Shown here piece after piece: positions 49,962 through 59,185 of a DNA stretch of 64,000 nt. The DNA is from Mucilaginibacter sp. SG564. Its GTDB lineage: Bacteria; Bacteroidota; Bacteroidia; Sphingobacteriales; Sphingobacteriaceae. Both the position numbers and the translations under genes were made by a program. The notes beneath the pieces are model-generated. The model was not told the DNA's origin, did not search any database, and saw only the letters and a program-made list of their open reading frames with translations. The stretch covers positions 55,875-119,874 of the forward strand of contig NZ_JABGNA010000015.1 of NCBI RefSeq assembly GCF_013149275.1, written 5' to 3'. The stretch's first letter is position 1. Every line of letters begins with the position of its first letter.

Positions 49962-51872
49962 ATGTCTAAAATAATTGGAATCGACTTAGGAACAACAAAC
50001 TCCTGCGTAGCTGTAATGGAAGGTAATGAGCCTGTAGTTATTGCGAACAGCGAGGGAAAACGTACTACGCCGTCCGTAGTAGCTTTTATTGACAACGGCG
50101 AGCGTAAAGTTGGCGATCCTGCAAAACGTCAGGCCATCACCAACCCTACAAAAACCATATCGTCAATTAAACGCTTTATGGGTAACCAGTTTAACGAAGT
50201 TACAAGCGAAGCTGCCCGTGTACCTTACAAGGTAGTAAAAGGCGACAACAACACTCCGCGTGTTGAAATTGGCGACCGTAAATACACTCCGCAAGAGATC
50301 TCGGCCATGATCCTTCAAAAAATGAAGAAAACCGCTGAAGACTTTTTGGGTACCGAAGTAACTGAAGCGGTTATTACCGTACCAGCTTACTTTAACGATG
50401 CTCAACGTCAGGCTACTAAAGAAGCTGGCGAAATCGCGGGTTTAAAAGTACGTCGTATCATTAACGAACCTACTGCCGCCGCCTTAGCTTATGGCTTTGA
50501 CAAAGCGCACAAGGATATGAAAATCGCGGTATTTGACTGCGGTGGTGGTACGCATGACGTATCTATCCTGGAGTTGGGCGACGGTGTATTTGAAGTAAAA
50601 TCAACCGATGGTGATACTCACTTAGGTGGTGACGACTTTGACCAGGTAATTATCGACTGGTTAGCTGATGAATTTAAAAACGACGAAGGTATTGATCTGC
50701 GTAAAGATCCAATGGCTTTACAACGTTTAAAAGAATCAGCAGAAAAAGCTAAAATTGAGTTATCAAGCTCTGCACAAACAGAAATTAACTTACCATACAT
50801 CACTGCTGTTGATGGTATGCCAAAGCACTTAGTTAAAACTTTAACCCGTGCTAAATTTGAGCAACTGGCAGATAGCCTGATCAAACGTACTATTGATCCA
50901 TGTAAATCAGCTTTGAAAAACGCTGGCTTAAGCACATCAGATATCGACGAAGTTATCCTGGTGGGTGGTTCAACCCGTATCCCTGCTATACAGGAAGCTG
51001 TTGAAAAATTCTTTGGTAAAGCCCCTTCAAAAGGTGTTAACCCCGATGAGGTTGTTGCTATTGGTGCTGCTATTCAAGGTGGTGTATTAACCGGTGAAGT
51101 GAAAGATGTGTTGCTGTTAGATGTTACCCCACTTTCATTAGGTATTGAAACTATGGGTGGTGTAATGACCAAACTGATTGAGTCAAATACAACTATCCCA
51201 ACCAAAAAATCAGAAACATTCTCAACCGCCTCTGATAGTCAGCCATCTGTTGAGATCCACATATTACAGGGTGAGCGTCCAATGGCTTCGGGTAACCGTA
51301 CTATAGGTCGTTTCCACCTGGATGGTATACCACCAGCACCTCGCGGTGTGCCTCAGATCGAAGTAACCTTTGATATTGACGCGAACGGTATATTACATGT
51401 ATCTGCAAAAGATAAAGCAACCGGTAAAGAGCAAAAGATCCGTATCGAGGCTTCTTCAGGTTTAACTGATGCCGAGATCAAAAAGATGAAGGACGAAGCT
51501 GAAGCTAACGCTGATGCCGACAAAAAAGCAAAAGAAGAAGTTGAAAAACTGAACGCTGCTGATGCCCTGATCTTCTCGACAGAAAAACAACTGAAAGAGT
51601 ACGGTGACAAAATTTCAGCCGACAAAAAAGGCCCTATCGAAGCTGGTTTAACCAAGTTGAAAGAAGCTTATGCATCTAAAAACTTTGACGCTATTGAAAC
51701 AGCTCAAACCGAACTGAACGCTGCATGGGCAACCGCATCTGAAGAGATGTACAAAGCCTCTGCCGAAGCAGGTCAGCCAGGTGCCGAAGGTGCTCCGGGC
51801 GCAGGTCCGCAGGATCAGGGCGACACCGTAACCGATGTTGACTTTGAAGAAGTAAAAGACGATACAAAATAA
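49962..51872 (+). CDS. dnaK: Chaperone protein DnaK (Hsp70)
   Basis: 636 residues. ATPase domain: IGIDLGTTNSCVAVMEG, INEPTAAALAYG, DCGGGTHDVSILELG and ILVGGSTRIPAIQEAV. Substrate-binding domain about 390-510, then the helical lid and the C-terminal DVDFEEVKDD signature. Family length. It is alone here: no grpE or dnaJ next to it. Confidence 0.98.
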   Translation: MSKIIGIDLGTTNSCVAVMEGNEPVVIANSEGKRTTPSVVAFIDNGERKVGDPAKRQAITNPTKTISSIKRFMGNQFNEVTSEAARVPYKVVKGDNNTPRVEIGDRKYTPQEISAMILQKMKKTAEDFLGTEVTEAVITVPAYFNDAQRQATKEAGEIAGLKVRRIINEPTAAALAYGFDKAHKDMKIAVFDCGGGTHDVSILELGDGVFEVKSTDGDTHLGGDDFDQVIIDWLADEFKNDEGIDLRKDPMALQRLKESAEKAKIELSSSAQTEINLPYITAVDGMPKHLVKTLTRAKFEQLADSLIKRTIDPCKSALKNAGLSTSDIDEVILVGGSTRIPAIQEAVEKFFGKAPSKGVNPDEVVAIGAAIQGGVLTGEVKDVLLLDVTPLSLGIETMGGVMTKLIESNTTIPTKKSETFSTASDSQPSVEIHILQGERPMASGNRTIGRFHLDGIPPAPRGVPQIEVTFDIDANGILHVSAKDKATGKEQKIRIEASSGLTDAEIKKMKDEAEANADADKKAKEEVEKLNAADALIFSTEKQLKEYGDKISADKKGPIEAGLTKLKEAYASKNFDAIETAQTELNAAWATASEEMYKASAEAGQPGAEGAPGAGPQDQGDTVTDVDFEEVKDDTK

Positions 51873-51892
51873 TTTAAGTGTTGTTGAATAAT

Positions 51893-51932
51893 AAAAAGCC
51901 CGGTCAGGATTTTTCCTGAACCGGGCTTTTTT
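51893..51932. terminator. Intrinsic terminator between dnaK and the convergent peptide gene
   Basis: Stem AAAAAGCCCGGTCAGGA / TCCTGAACCGGGCTTTTTT with one bulge, A and T runs at the two ends, so it can serve both strands. Confidence 0.85.
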
Positions 51933-51960
51933 GTTAGACTTTTTGCAAACAAAAGCGTGA

Positions 51961-52137
51961 TTATCTGAGATTATTAATGGCGTTTTTTGCCGTATCTTGT
52001 TTTGTTTTCGTAAAGGTAAAAAGGGCTGCAAAGCTGCTGTCTGCAACCAATTCTGCCATTCCGCCAGAAATTTCTCTTTGTTCATCTTTAGTCAGTTCCG
52101 TTAACTGTAATTTTTCATCAACTGTTTTGTTTTCCAT
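51961..52137 (-). CDS. Double-glycine leader peptide precursor without cysteines (peptide C)
   Basis: 58 residues, read directly on the minus strand. Leader MENKTVDEKLQLTELTKDEQ then REISGG; the ELTxxEQxxISGG pattern is the classic bacteriocin-type GG leader. The core of 32 residues (MAELVADSSFAALFTFTKTK and on) has no Cys. It ends just before a bidirectional terminator shared with dnaK. Coding in this frame is favoured over the longer overlapping frame, which continues antisense into dnaK. Expression and processing are untested. Confidence 0.6.
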   Translation of the reverse strand: MENKTVDEKLQLTELTKDEQREISGGMAELVADSSFAALFTFTKTKQDTAKNAINNLR

Positions 52138-52271
52138 TTTATTAGGTTTTAAAAGTTAGCAAATGATTGTCCCGAAAACACAGATCAAAATAATAAATTA
52201 ACAATAGATATCAAAAAACGGCCTAAACTTATTTGTAACAACAAGTTTGGGGAAAGATAAACCTAATAATA

Positions 52272-52349
52272 TTGTCATTCTGAGGAACGAAGAATCTATT
52301 AGCCAACTTTATTTATCATATAGATCCTTCACTGCATTCAGGATGCCAA
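52272..52349. repeat. TGTCAT-type inverted repeat
   Basis: The arms 52272-52299 and 52321-52349 (TTGTCATTCTGAGGAACGAA and near-complement) flank about 21 nt. Same family as 11584. Confidence 0.65.
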
Positions 52350-52370
52350 ATAAGGATTGATAGAAAACAA

Positions 52371-52398
52371 AAAAGCCCGCTTTAAGCAGGCTTTTTAA
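52371..52398 (-). terminator. Intrinsic terminator of the nucleotidyltransferase gene
   Basis: On the minus strand AAAAAGCCTGC, a short loop, then GCGGGCTTTTTTG, just after the stop of the gene at 52412. Confidence 0.75.
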
Positions 52399-52411
52399 AT
52401 ATTGGAGATAA

Positions 52412-53314
52412 TTAATCCCAAAGCGTTGATGGATAGGTACCGTTATTTACCAGCTCCGATATGCTTTTTTGTACAATAGGTTTGTCCTCTTTATAAGTTA
52501 CACCAAACCATTTAGAGCCGGTTGGGATAACTTTAAATGAAGCCTCACCACTTTTAATCAGCTGATCGGCTGCCAATGGTATAAAGAATTCTGATTTAGG
52601 ATTGTTTTCATTAGCCTCAACAAACTCCTGGAACATGGGTAGGCTTTGCTTAAATATAGCAGGTGTAAAGCCCCAGAAATTCATAGATACACGTGTATCA
52701 TTTGGCAGGGCGTGCTCGCCGGTAGCATCTTTGTAAGCTACGCTGCCGTCTTCTTTAAAGTAAACCTCGGTACGTTCGTTGATCTCTACCATGTTACCTG
52801 CATCATCAACTTTGCAAACACCGCGCGATACAGAGCCATAGTCAGACAGGGTTCTGTCAATCTGGTAGCCTATCAGCGAGTAAGTGTCATCAGAAACTTC
52901 GGTGGTTAAAAATTTAGCCATTTTCTCGAAGGAGTCATAACCGTAAAAGTCATCGGCGTTGATCACACAAAATGGTTCATTGATCTGGTTGCGTGCGGCA
53001 AGTACCGCGTGGGCAGTACCCCAGGGTTTGGCACGTTCAATTGTTTTATCAATGCCGAAAGGGGCTAAATCAAAGCTTTGAAAAACATAATCCGTTTCGA
53101 TACGGCCTTTAAGCTTGGGTTCAAAAATAGCCTTAAAATTATCGGCGAATTCTTCACGGATAATAAAACTAACTTTCCCAAAACCCGCTTTTATAGCATC
53201 GTAGATAGAATAGTCGATAATTGTTTCTCCATTGGGGCCAAAGCCGTCAACTTGTTTCATACTGCCATAACGGCTGGCCATTCCTGCGGCCAAAATAAGG
53301 AGTGTTGGTTTCAT
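52412..53314 (-). CDS. Sugar-phosphate nucleotidyltransferase family protein
   Basis: 300 residues. The nucleotide-binding N-terminus LILAAGMASRYGSMKQVDGF matches the NTP_transferase GxGxRxG-type loop, with the metal-binding DD in INADDFYGYDS (about 118-120). The pattern is that of glucose-1-phosphate thymidylyl/uridylyltransferase relatives found in Bacteroidota. Which sugar and nucleotide it uses is not decided by sequence; no kinase or glycosyltransferase is adjacent. Confidence 0.87.
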   Translation of the reverse strand: MKPTLLILAAGMASRYGSMKQVDGFGPNGETIIDYSIYDAIKAGFGKVSFIIREEFADNFKAIFEPKLKGRIETDYVFQSFDLAPFGIDKTIERAKPWGTAHAVLAARNQINEPFCVINADDFYGYDSFEKMAKFLTTEVSDDTYSLIGYQIDRTLSDYGSVSRGVCKVDDAGNMVEINERTEVYFKEDGSVAYKDATGEHALPNDTRVSMNFWGFTPAIFKQSLPMFQEFVEANENNPKSEFFIPLAADQLIKSGEASFKVIPTGSKWFGVTYKEDKPIVQKSISELVNNGTYPSTLWD

Positions 53315-53414
53315 AGATATACGTTGGGGTATTTTGAAATAACTATATGCCCTTGCATGAATTTTTTATAGTGAAATCAATCTATTACTCAAATTGTTTT
53401 AAAAAAAGCGTTAA

Positions 53415-54530
53415 TTATTTGATATATCTGAAATCCTGACCGGCTTTGATATTCAATAGTGATTCGTAAATAAGGCGTATCACGTTGTCCACATCTTCTT
53501 TGTGGATCATTTCAACCGTGGTGTGCATGTACCGTAATGGTAAAGAGATCAACGCTGATGGTACGCCATCATTGGAGTAGGCAAACGCGTCGGTATCGGT
53601 ACCGGTTGAGCGTGAAGACGCCTGGCGTTGGAAAGGAATATTAGCTTTTTGAGCCGTCTCAATAAGTAGTTTATTTAAGTTGTTTTGAACCGCGGGAGCG
53701 TATGAGACCACCGGACCTTTACCACAAGCCAGATCGCCCTGGGTTATTTTATTGATCATTGGCGTTTGTGTATCATGCGTAACATCAGTTACTATAGCCA
53801 CGTTAGGTTTTATTTTGTGGGCGATCATCTCTGCACCGCGCAAACCTATTTCTTCCTGTACTGCGTTTACGATATACAGGCCGAACGGCAGTTTTACTTT
53901 ATTCTCTTTTAATAAGCGGGCAACCTCGGCTATCATAAAGCCACCTGCACGGTTATCCAGGGCACGACCAACATAATAGCGGTCATTCAGAATCGTGAAT
54001 TCATCTTCATAGGTGATCACGCAACCTACATGGATGCCTAGTTTCTCTACTTCTTCTTTGCTTGTGCAACCGCAATCCAGGAAAATGTTTTTTAAGGTTG
54101 GGGCTTCTTCCTTATCACCAGCCTGGCGGGTATGTATTGCAGGCCAGCCGAAAACTGCTTTTACTACACCATTATCCGTATGGATGTTTACCCTTTTGGA
54201 AGGGGCTATTTGGTGATCGGAACCGCCATTACGGATCACGTATATCAGGCCATCATTGGTAATATAATTTACAAACCATGATATCTCGTCGGCATGGGCT
54301 TCAATAACTACTTTGTAATCGGCTTTGGGATTGATAACACCTACCGCGGTACCGTAATTATCCACATAATGGGTATCGATATAAGGTTTCAGATAATCGA
54401 GCCATAATTCCTGGCCTTTCCATTCAAAACCAGTAGGAGACGGGTTATTTATATATTTTTCGAAAAATGAAAGAGAGGTTTCGTTTACGATAGGAGTATG
54501 CGTTGATGCATCTGATTTTTTTTTAGCCAT
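53415..54530 (-). CDS. M42 family metallopeptidase (glutamyl aminopeptidase-like)
   Basis: 371 residues. Metal ligands of the M42/M28 co-catalytic site are visible: H in VIEAHADE, D in RALDNRAGG, EE in NAVQEEIGLRG, D in VTDVTHDTQ and H in RYMHTTVEM. These form large tetrahedral aminopeptidases in the cytosol. No signal peptide; the basic N-terminal stretch MAKKKSDAS is an extension. A minus-strand TATATTTG at 54565-54572 could be its -7 box. Confidence 0.93.
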   Translation of the reverse strand: MAKKKSDASTHTPIVNETSLSFFEKYINNPSPTGFEWKGQELWLDYLKPYIDTHYVDNYGTAVGVINPKADYKVVIEAHADEISWFVNYITNDGLIYVIRNGGSDHQIAPSKRVNIHTDNGVVKAVFGWPAIHTRQAGDKEEAPTLKNIFLDCGCTSKEEVEKLGIHVGCVITYEDEFTILNDRYYVGRALDNRAGGFMIAEVARLLKENKVKLPFGLYIVNAVQEEIGLRGAEMIAHKIKPNVAIVTDVTHDTQTPMINKITQGDLACGKGPVVSYAPAVQNNLNKLLIETAQKANIPFQRQASSRSTGTDTDAFAYSNDGVPSALISLPLRYMHTTVEMIHKEDVDNVIRLIYESLLNIKAGQDFRYIK

Positions 54531-54813
54531 ATTTTCTTTAGCAAACTATGATTATGCAATTAAGCAAATATAACAAAGTAGATGTTAAAGCCCTAAAATA
54601 CCCTGTCATATTGGAAATAAAAACACGTTTTTATTATTAATTTAATACTAATGTTGCAGCATTAGCGTTTTTTTTTGAAATATGTAAAATTTGTGGCACT
54701 TGATTAATTAGTTGTGATTAACTGTATTGTTTACATATAATACAGTGTTAATATTCATGTCAAATTCATCGTAGTTTCGTAATTTTACATCCATCTATAA
54801 TTTACCCCACACC

Positions 54814-55680
54814 GTGAAACTGTTTAAGCTCATTTGCATATTATTTATAATCGGGTTAACCTCTTGTAACGTGGTTCAATACGCTACTGTACCTGTTGAT
54901 TATGCCCCAAAACTGGTATTCAGAACGGATACCGCCCGTATATTGGTGGTTAATAAACTTACCTTTGATTCCACCCGCCTCAATAAACGTAAAATTGTGG
55001 CCCTTAAAGCAGCAGCCTATAGCGCTATAACCGGCGCCGAAAAGGAACTGAAGTTGTTACCAGGTGTTAAAGTTTCCAACCTGATCGATTCCGTATCATT
55101 TAGCGCCAATAAAGATTCTGTGAAACATCTGGCGGCCAAATACAAAGCCAACTATATTTTAACGCTCGATGACTTTAACGCGGGCCTGGTGCTGGATAAT
55201 GTACAGTATGATGGTAATGCTCAAATAGCTTATTACAGCACCAAGGCCAGGGTTGCTTTTACTTTATATGAAAGTAATGGCATCTTCTTTAAAAAGCTCA
55301 AAGGGGTAGCTACCGAACCACAGGATGGCCGGTTTGGCTATTCTATTGATGGTGCTGCCCGTAATGCGGCGCTCGATGCATTGAAAGATTATCTGCCTTA
55401 TACCATTACCAATTACCGGCCGCTTTATAACCAGGGCGATCTTTTGGCAACATCAGTAAAGCAAATACTGGCGGGCAGATTCGATCTTGCCTTTAAAATA
55501 CTCAACCCCATTATTGATGGTCCCGACCTTAAACAGGCAAGCAGGGCAGCTTATAACCTGGCTGTAGTTTATGAGGCCCAGGGTGATATTGACGAGGCGC
55601 TTGATCTGGCCAAGTTATCCAATCAGAAACAGCAAAATGACTACGCTACTACGCTGATCGCGGCGCTGATTAAAGAGTAA
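54814..55680 (+). CDS. DUF6340 family lipoprotein
   Basis: 288 residues starting at GTG (54814), which gives a lipoprotein signal (GLTSC, Cys about residue 18). An alpha/beta domain (about 40-200) resembles DUF6340 proteins of Bacteroidota, followed by a TPR-like C-terminus (AAYNLAVVYEAQGDIDEALD). Membrane-anchored, facing the periplasm or surface; function unknown. Its 3' end overlaps the convergent GNAT gene by 11 bp. Confidence 0.82.
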   Translation: MKLFKLICILFIIGLTSCNVVQYATVPVDYAPKLVFRTDTARILVVNKLTFDSTRLNKRKIVALKAAAYSAITGAEKELKLLPGVKVSNLIDSVSFSANKDSVKHLAAKYKANYILTLDDFNAGLVLDNVQYDGNAQIAYYSTKARVAFTLYESNGIFFKKLKGVATEPQDGRFGYSIDGAARNAALDALKDYLPYTITNYRPLYNQGDLLATSVKQILAGRFDLAFKILNPIIDGPDLKQASRAAYNLAVVYEAQGDIDEALDLAKLSNQKQQNDYATTLIAALIKE

Positions 55681-56083
55681 GGTTTTTCTCCAGGATCTCG
55701 TAATCATACCCCTGCCGTGTAAACAGCTGGCCGGTATGCTCAAAGCCGGCATTGATGTAAAAGCTGATTGCCGTTACCCTGGCATTGCACCACAAACGTT
55801 TGGCGCCATTGGTACGGGCAAAATCTGTAACATAGGCCAGCATTTTGGTGCCAATGCCTTTGCCCTGAACCTCCCCGTCAACCGCAAACTTGCGAAACTG
55901 GTAGTCATCGCCTCTGGCAAACAAAGATATTACGCCTACCACATTATTATCCAGAAAAGCGGCAAAATGCAAACCGTGATTGTCTTCCTCCATTTCCATT
56001 TCGTACAGCTTTTGTTCAGGATAAAGCACCTGTCGGCGTAAGCGCCAGGTAAGTTCGGGACGTATTTGTTCTATGTGGATCAT
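55670..56083 (-). CDS. GNAT family N-acetyltransferase
   Basis: 137 residues. The acetyl-CoA site VDGEVQGKGIGTKMLAYVTD has the Q-x-x-G-x-G pattern, and the end NARVTAISFYINAGF is the typical GNAT C-terminal strand. N-terminal LRRQVLYPEQ is common in ElaA/YbbJ-like small acetyltransferases. Substrate unknown. Confidence 0.87.
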   Translation of the reverse strand: MIHIEQIRPELTWRLRRQVLYPEQKLYEMEMEEDNHGLHFAAFLDNNVVGVISLFARGDDYQFRKFAVDGEVQGKGIGTKMLAYVTDFARTNGAKRLWCNARVTAISFYINAGFEHTGQLFTRQGYDYEILEKNLTL

Positions 56084-56146
56084 GATATATTAAAACTTCT
56101 TCAATCCGTTATTGGGGAGTGGTGTAAGTCGTGGGTGCAAAGATAA

Positions 56147-56590
56147 TTACTTTGTTACCGGAAAATATTCAATGATTTTATCAAGTTGCTTTAATAGATG
56201 TGGAATATATGTCTGGTCGAAATAAAAATAAGAAGTTAACTTATTTCCATATCCAGGTGCATCGTTGGCTACGCATATAGCATTTAGGTGACCTAATCCG
56301 TCCCCTTTAATATCTATTTTTAAATATCCCTCTAATCCTTCAAATTTTGCTGAACTATCTAAATTGATGTATAGGTTTTTTAATTCCTTTTTAAAGGCCA
56401 CGAAATCGTGGGTCATAAATTCCCCCCTATATGTTCCAGTAAATACACCGGCTTTGATTTCTATTTTGGTTTTTATCCAGTTTTTATCCCATGAGGTTTC
56501 CGAATCATAGATTATAAATTCAACTGGGGTTATTTTTATTGAATCGCCATCGCATTTCAACTCAAAAAATAATTCATCCTGATCTTCCAC
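56147..56590 (-). CDS. Uncharacterised protein, possibly WapI-like immunity protein
   Basis: 147 residues, acidic, beta-rich, no signal peptide. Segments ISP-like DSETSWDKNWIKTKIEIK and FTGTYRGEFMTHDFVAFKKE resemble, from memory, WapI-type immunity proteins that protect against polymorphic tRNA-nuclease toxins. No toxin is adjacent, so it would be an orphan. The family call is weak; the gene itself is likely. Confidence 0.5.
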   Translation of the reverse strand: MEDQDELFFELKCDGDSIKITPVEFIIYDSETSWDKNWIKTKIEIKAGVFTGTYRGEFMTHDFVAFKKELKNLYINLDSSAKFEGLEGYLKIDIKGDGLGHLNAICVANDAPGYGNKLTSYFYFDQTYIPHLLKQLDKIIEYFPVTK

Positions 56591-56612
56591 ATCCTAAAAG
56601 TATTAATTTTCT

Positions 56613-56622
56613 CAAACGTTTG
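56613..56622. promoter_or_regulatory. CAAACGTTTG palindrome upstream of pruA
   Basis: Third copy in the window of the perfect palindrome seen upstream of the DUF3472 gene; 58 bp before the pruA -7 box. Resembles LacI-family operators. Confidence 0.4.
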
Positions 56623-56679
56623 TGTTGTATCCATAGCATTTTTGACATTTCCTCAATTCCCCCTTCCCTGCAAAATCCG

Positions 56680-56687
56680 TATCTTTG
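56680..56687 (+). promoter_or_regulatory. Promoter -7 element TATCTTTG of pruA
   Basis: Exact TAnnTTTG, 22 bp before the pruA start. The -33 region lacks a clear TTTG, which would suit activated or regulated transcription. Confidence 0.5.
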
Positions 56688-56709
56688 CGGCAACATAAAT
56701 AACCCATCT

Positions 56710-58347
56710 ATGCTTAAAGGATTTTTTAATGTTCCGCCGCCGCAAAACGAGCCTGTTTTAAACTATGGCCCGCGCAGTTTGGAACGTGTAGCGCTTAAAG
56801 CCGCCTTAGAGGCTGCCCGTGCTCACCAATTGGATATACCTATGTACATCGGCGACAAAGAAGTACGTACGGGCACTAAGCTCGAGATCCGCCCGCCGCA
56901 TGATCATAAACATTTACTGGCTACTTTTTCTGAAGGTGATGCCAGTCACGTTACTGCTGCTATTGATGCTGCCCTGGCTGCCAAGGCCGATTGGGAAAAT
57001 TTACCCTGGGAGCAGCGTGCCGCCATATTTTTAAAAGCTGCCGAACTGATTGCCGGTCCATACCGTGCCGAAATTAACGCGGCAACGATGTTGGGTCAAT
57101 CAAAGAATGCCTACCAGGCCGAGATTGACTCTGCCTGTGAGCTGATCGATTTTCTACGTTTTAACGTAGAATATATGACCGAGATCTACAAGCAACAGCC
57201 ACCAGTATCAGGCAAAGGTGTTTGGAACCGTGTGGAGCAACGCCCGCTGGAAGGTTTTGTGTTTGCTTTAACACCATTTAACTTTACAGCTATCGCGGGT
57301 AACCTGCCTTCGTCAGCAGCCATGATGGGTAACGTGGTGGTTTGGAAACCAGCTTACACCCAGATATTTGCCGCCAACGTGATCATGAAGGTGTTTAAAG
57401 AAGCCGGTGTACCTGCCGGTGTTATTAACCTCATTTATGTTGACGGCCCGGTTGCAGGCGAGGTGATATTTAACCACCCTGATTTTGCCGGTATCCACTT
57501 CACCGGATCAACCAAAGTTTTCCAGAATATCTGGCAAACTATTGGTACCAACATTCATAAATACAAAACCTACCCGCGCATTGTAGGCGAAACCGGTGGT
57601 AAAGACTTTGTACTGGCCCACCCGAGCGCCAATGCCGATGTGGTAAGTACTGCTTTGGTTCGCGGTGCTTTTGAATACCAGGGACAAAAATGCTCTGCCG
57701 CTTCACGTGCTTATATCCCGGCCTCGTTATGGCCTGCGGTAAAAGCCAATGTACAGCGCGACATCGCCTCGTTTAAAATGGGTCCGGTAGAGGATTTTGA
57801 AAACTTTGTTAATGCCGTGATCACCGAAGTATCGTTTGATAAACTGGCAAAATATATTGATGAGGCCAAAGTTGATAAAGGTGTTGAAGTAGTTGCCGGT
57901 GGTAGCTATGATAAAACTGTTGGCTGGTTTGTAGAGCCTACTGTGCTAAAAGTAGATGATCCGTACTATGTAACCATGTGCGAGGAGCTATTTGGCCCTG
58001 TATTGACCATTTACGTGTACGAGGACGCCAAATTTGATGAGGTGCTTAACATCGTAGATAAAACATCCATCTACGCGCTAACAGGCTCTATTATATCGCA
58101 GGACAGATATGCCATTGCCGAGGCTACTCATCGTTTACGTAACGCTGCCGGTAATTTCTATATTAACGACAAACCGACGGGTGCCGTTGTTGGTCAGCAG
58201 CCATTTGGCGGTGCCAGAGGATCCGGAACTAATGATAAGGCTGGTTCTATGATCAACCTGCTGCGCTGGGTATCTCCACGTACTATTAAGGAAACCTTTG
58301 ATCCGCCGAAGGATTACAGGTATCCGTTTTTGACAAAGGAAGTGTAA
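56710..58347 (+). CDS. pruA: L-glutamate gamma-semialdehyde dehydrogenase (1-pyrroline-5-carboxylate dehydrogenase)
   Basis: 545 residues from ATG at 56710; the frame is open to 56539 but MLKGFFNVPPPQNEPVLNYG is the family start. Aldehyde-dehydrogenase features: KPAYTQ and FTGSTKVF (NAD site), ETGGKDF (catalytic Glu), and FEYQGQKCSAASRAY with the nucleophile Cys. It oxidises glutamate semialdehyde to glutamate in proline catabolism. No proline dehydrogenase is adjacent. A terminator follows. Confidence 0.96.
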   Translation: MLKGFFNVPPPQNEPVLNYGPRSLERVALKAALEAARAHQLDIPMYIGDKEVRTGTKLEIRPPHDHKHLLATFSEGDASHVTAAIDAALAAKADWENLPWEQRAAIFLKAAELIAGPYRAEINAATMLGQSKNAYQAEIDSACELIDFLRFNVEYMTEIYKQQPPVSGKGVWNRVEQRPLEGFVFALTPFNFTAIAGNLPSSAAMMGNVVVWKPAYTQIFAANVIMKVFKEAGVPAGVINLIYVDGPVAGEVIFNHPDFAGIHFTGSTKVFQNIWQTIGTNIHKYKTYPRIVGETGGKDFVLAHPSANADVVSTALVRGAFEYQGQKCSAASRAYIPASLWPAVKANVQRDIASFKMGPVEDFENFVNAVITEVSFDKLAKYIDEAKVDKGVEVVAGGSYDKTVGWFVEPTVLKVDDPYYVTMCEELFGPVLTIYVYEDAKFDEVLNIVDKTSIYALTGSIISQDRYAIAEATHRLRNAAGNFYINDKPTGAVVGQQPFGGARGSGTNDKAGSMINLLRWVSPRTIKETFDPPKDYRYPFLTKEV

Positions 58348-58352
58348 GCGCC

Positions 58353-58492
58353 AGAGTCAAGAGACAAGAATCAAGAATTAAGACGTAAATTTGTCTTTAA
58401 ATAAAAGAGCCGGGAATTATAATCCCCGGCTCTTCGCATATCATGATATTTATAATTTTAATCTTGGCTCTTGATTCTTGTCTCTTGACTCT
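58353..58492. repeat. Perfect 24-bp inverted repeat of CAAGA words around a terminator
   Basis: The arms 58353-58376 and 58469-58492 are perfect complements made of AGAGTCAAGAGACAAGAATC-type words. They enclose the pruA terminator, so the terminator sits inside a larger dyad. Confidence 0.85.
58405..58434. terminator. Intrinsic terminator after pruA, possibly bidirectional
   Basis: A 15-bp stem (AAGAGCCGGGAATTA with near-complement), with few loop bases. It lies between convergent pruA and the carbonic anhydrase gene. Confidence 0.75.
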
Positions 58493-58497
58493 CTCGA

Positions 58498-59160
58498 CTA
58501 CTTAAACTTAAACACGTTCTCCATATTATCGTTGTTATAAGTGCTCACGTTCATGTCGCCGATTTTGCCGGTGCTCAGGCTATAAACCCAGCCGTGCACA
58601 CCCAGTTCCTGGCCGCTTTTCCAGGCATTCTGCACGATGGTGGTTTTACAAAGATTATATACGTTTTCTTTCACGTTAAGCTCTACCAGGCGGTTGCCGC
58701 GTTCGGTTTCGTCAGTAATGGCATCAAGTTCATCGGCATGCAGGCGGTAAACATCTTTAATGTGGCGCAGCCAGTTGTCAATCAATCCAAAGGCTTTGTT
58801 GCTCATGGCGGCAAGTACACCACCGCAACCGTAATGGCCGGTTACAATCACGTGTTTTACCTTCAATACGTTTACGGCATAGTCCAGTACACTCAGCATA
58901 TTCATATCAGAGTGAATAACCATGTTGGCAATATTGCGGTGTACAAATATTTCGCCGGGTGCTGTATTGGTGATCTGGTTGGCCGGTACGCGGCTATCGG
59001 CGCAACCTATCCACAGTATTGGTGGTTTTTGGCCATTGGCCAGTTTAGTAAAAAAGTCCGGATCGGAGTCTAAGGCGTTTGCGATGAACTGCTTGTTACC
59101 TTCCAGCAAACCTTCGTAAGTAATGTGGCTGGTGTCGTGAATGCTTGTTTGGGCGCACAT
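58498..59160 (-). CDS. Beta-class carbonic anhydrase (copy 1)
   Basis: 220 residues. Zinc ligands in IGCADSRVPA (Cys, Asp-Arg dyad) and HYGCGG (His, Cys); FVHRNIAN and NWLRHIKDVYRLH as in E. coli Can-type enzymes. Interconverts CO2 and bicarbonate in the cytosol. It is very similar to the second copy at 60378 and lies downstream of the DUF1275 gene. Confidence 0.95.
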   Translation of the reverse strand: MCAQTSIHDTSHITYEGLLEGNKQFIANALDSDPDFFTKLANGQKPPILWIGCADSRVPANQITNTAPGEIFVHRNIANMVIHSDMNMLSVLDYAVNVLKVKHVIVTGHYGCGGVLAAMSNKAFGLIDNWLRHIKDVYRLHADELDAITDETERGNRLVELNVKENVYNLCKTTIVQNAWKSGQELGVHGWVYSLSTGKIGDMNVSTYNNDNMENVFKFK

Positions 59161-59185
59161 AGGTGTAAATGTTAAAGAGTTAATG

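Noticed and set aside
51648..52085. Minus-strand frame of 145 codons across the dnaK end
   Set aside because: It runs antisense through the dnaK terminator and end; the overlapping 58-codon GG-leader frame is the better candidate.
56539..56709. 57-residue N-terminal extension of pruA
   Set aside because: It contains the TAnnTTTG promoter box and overlaps the divergent gene; the family start is at 56710.
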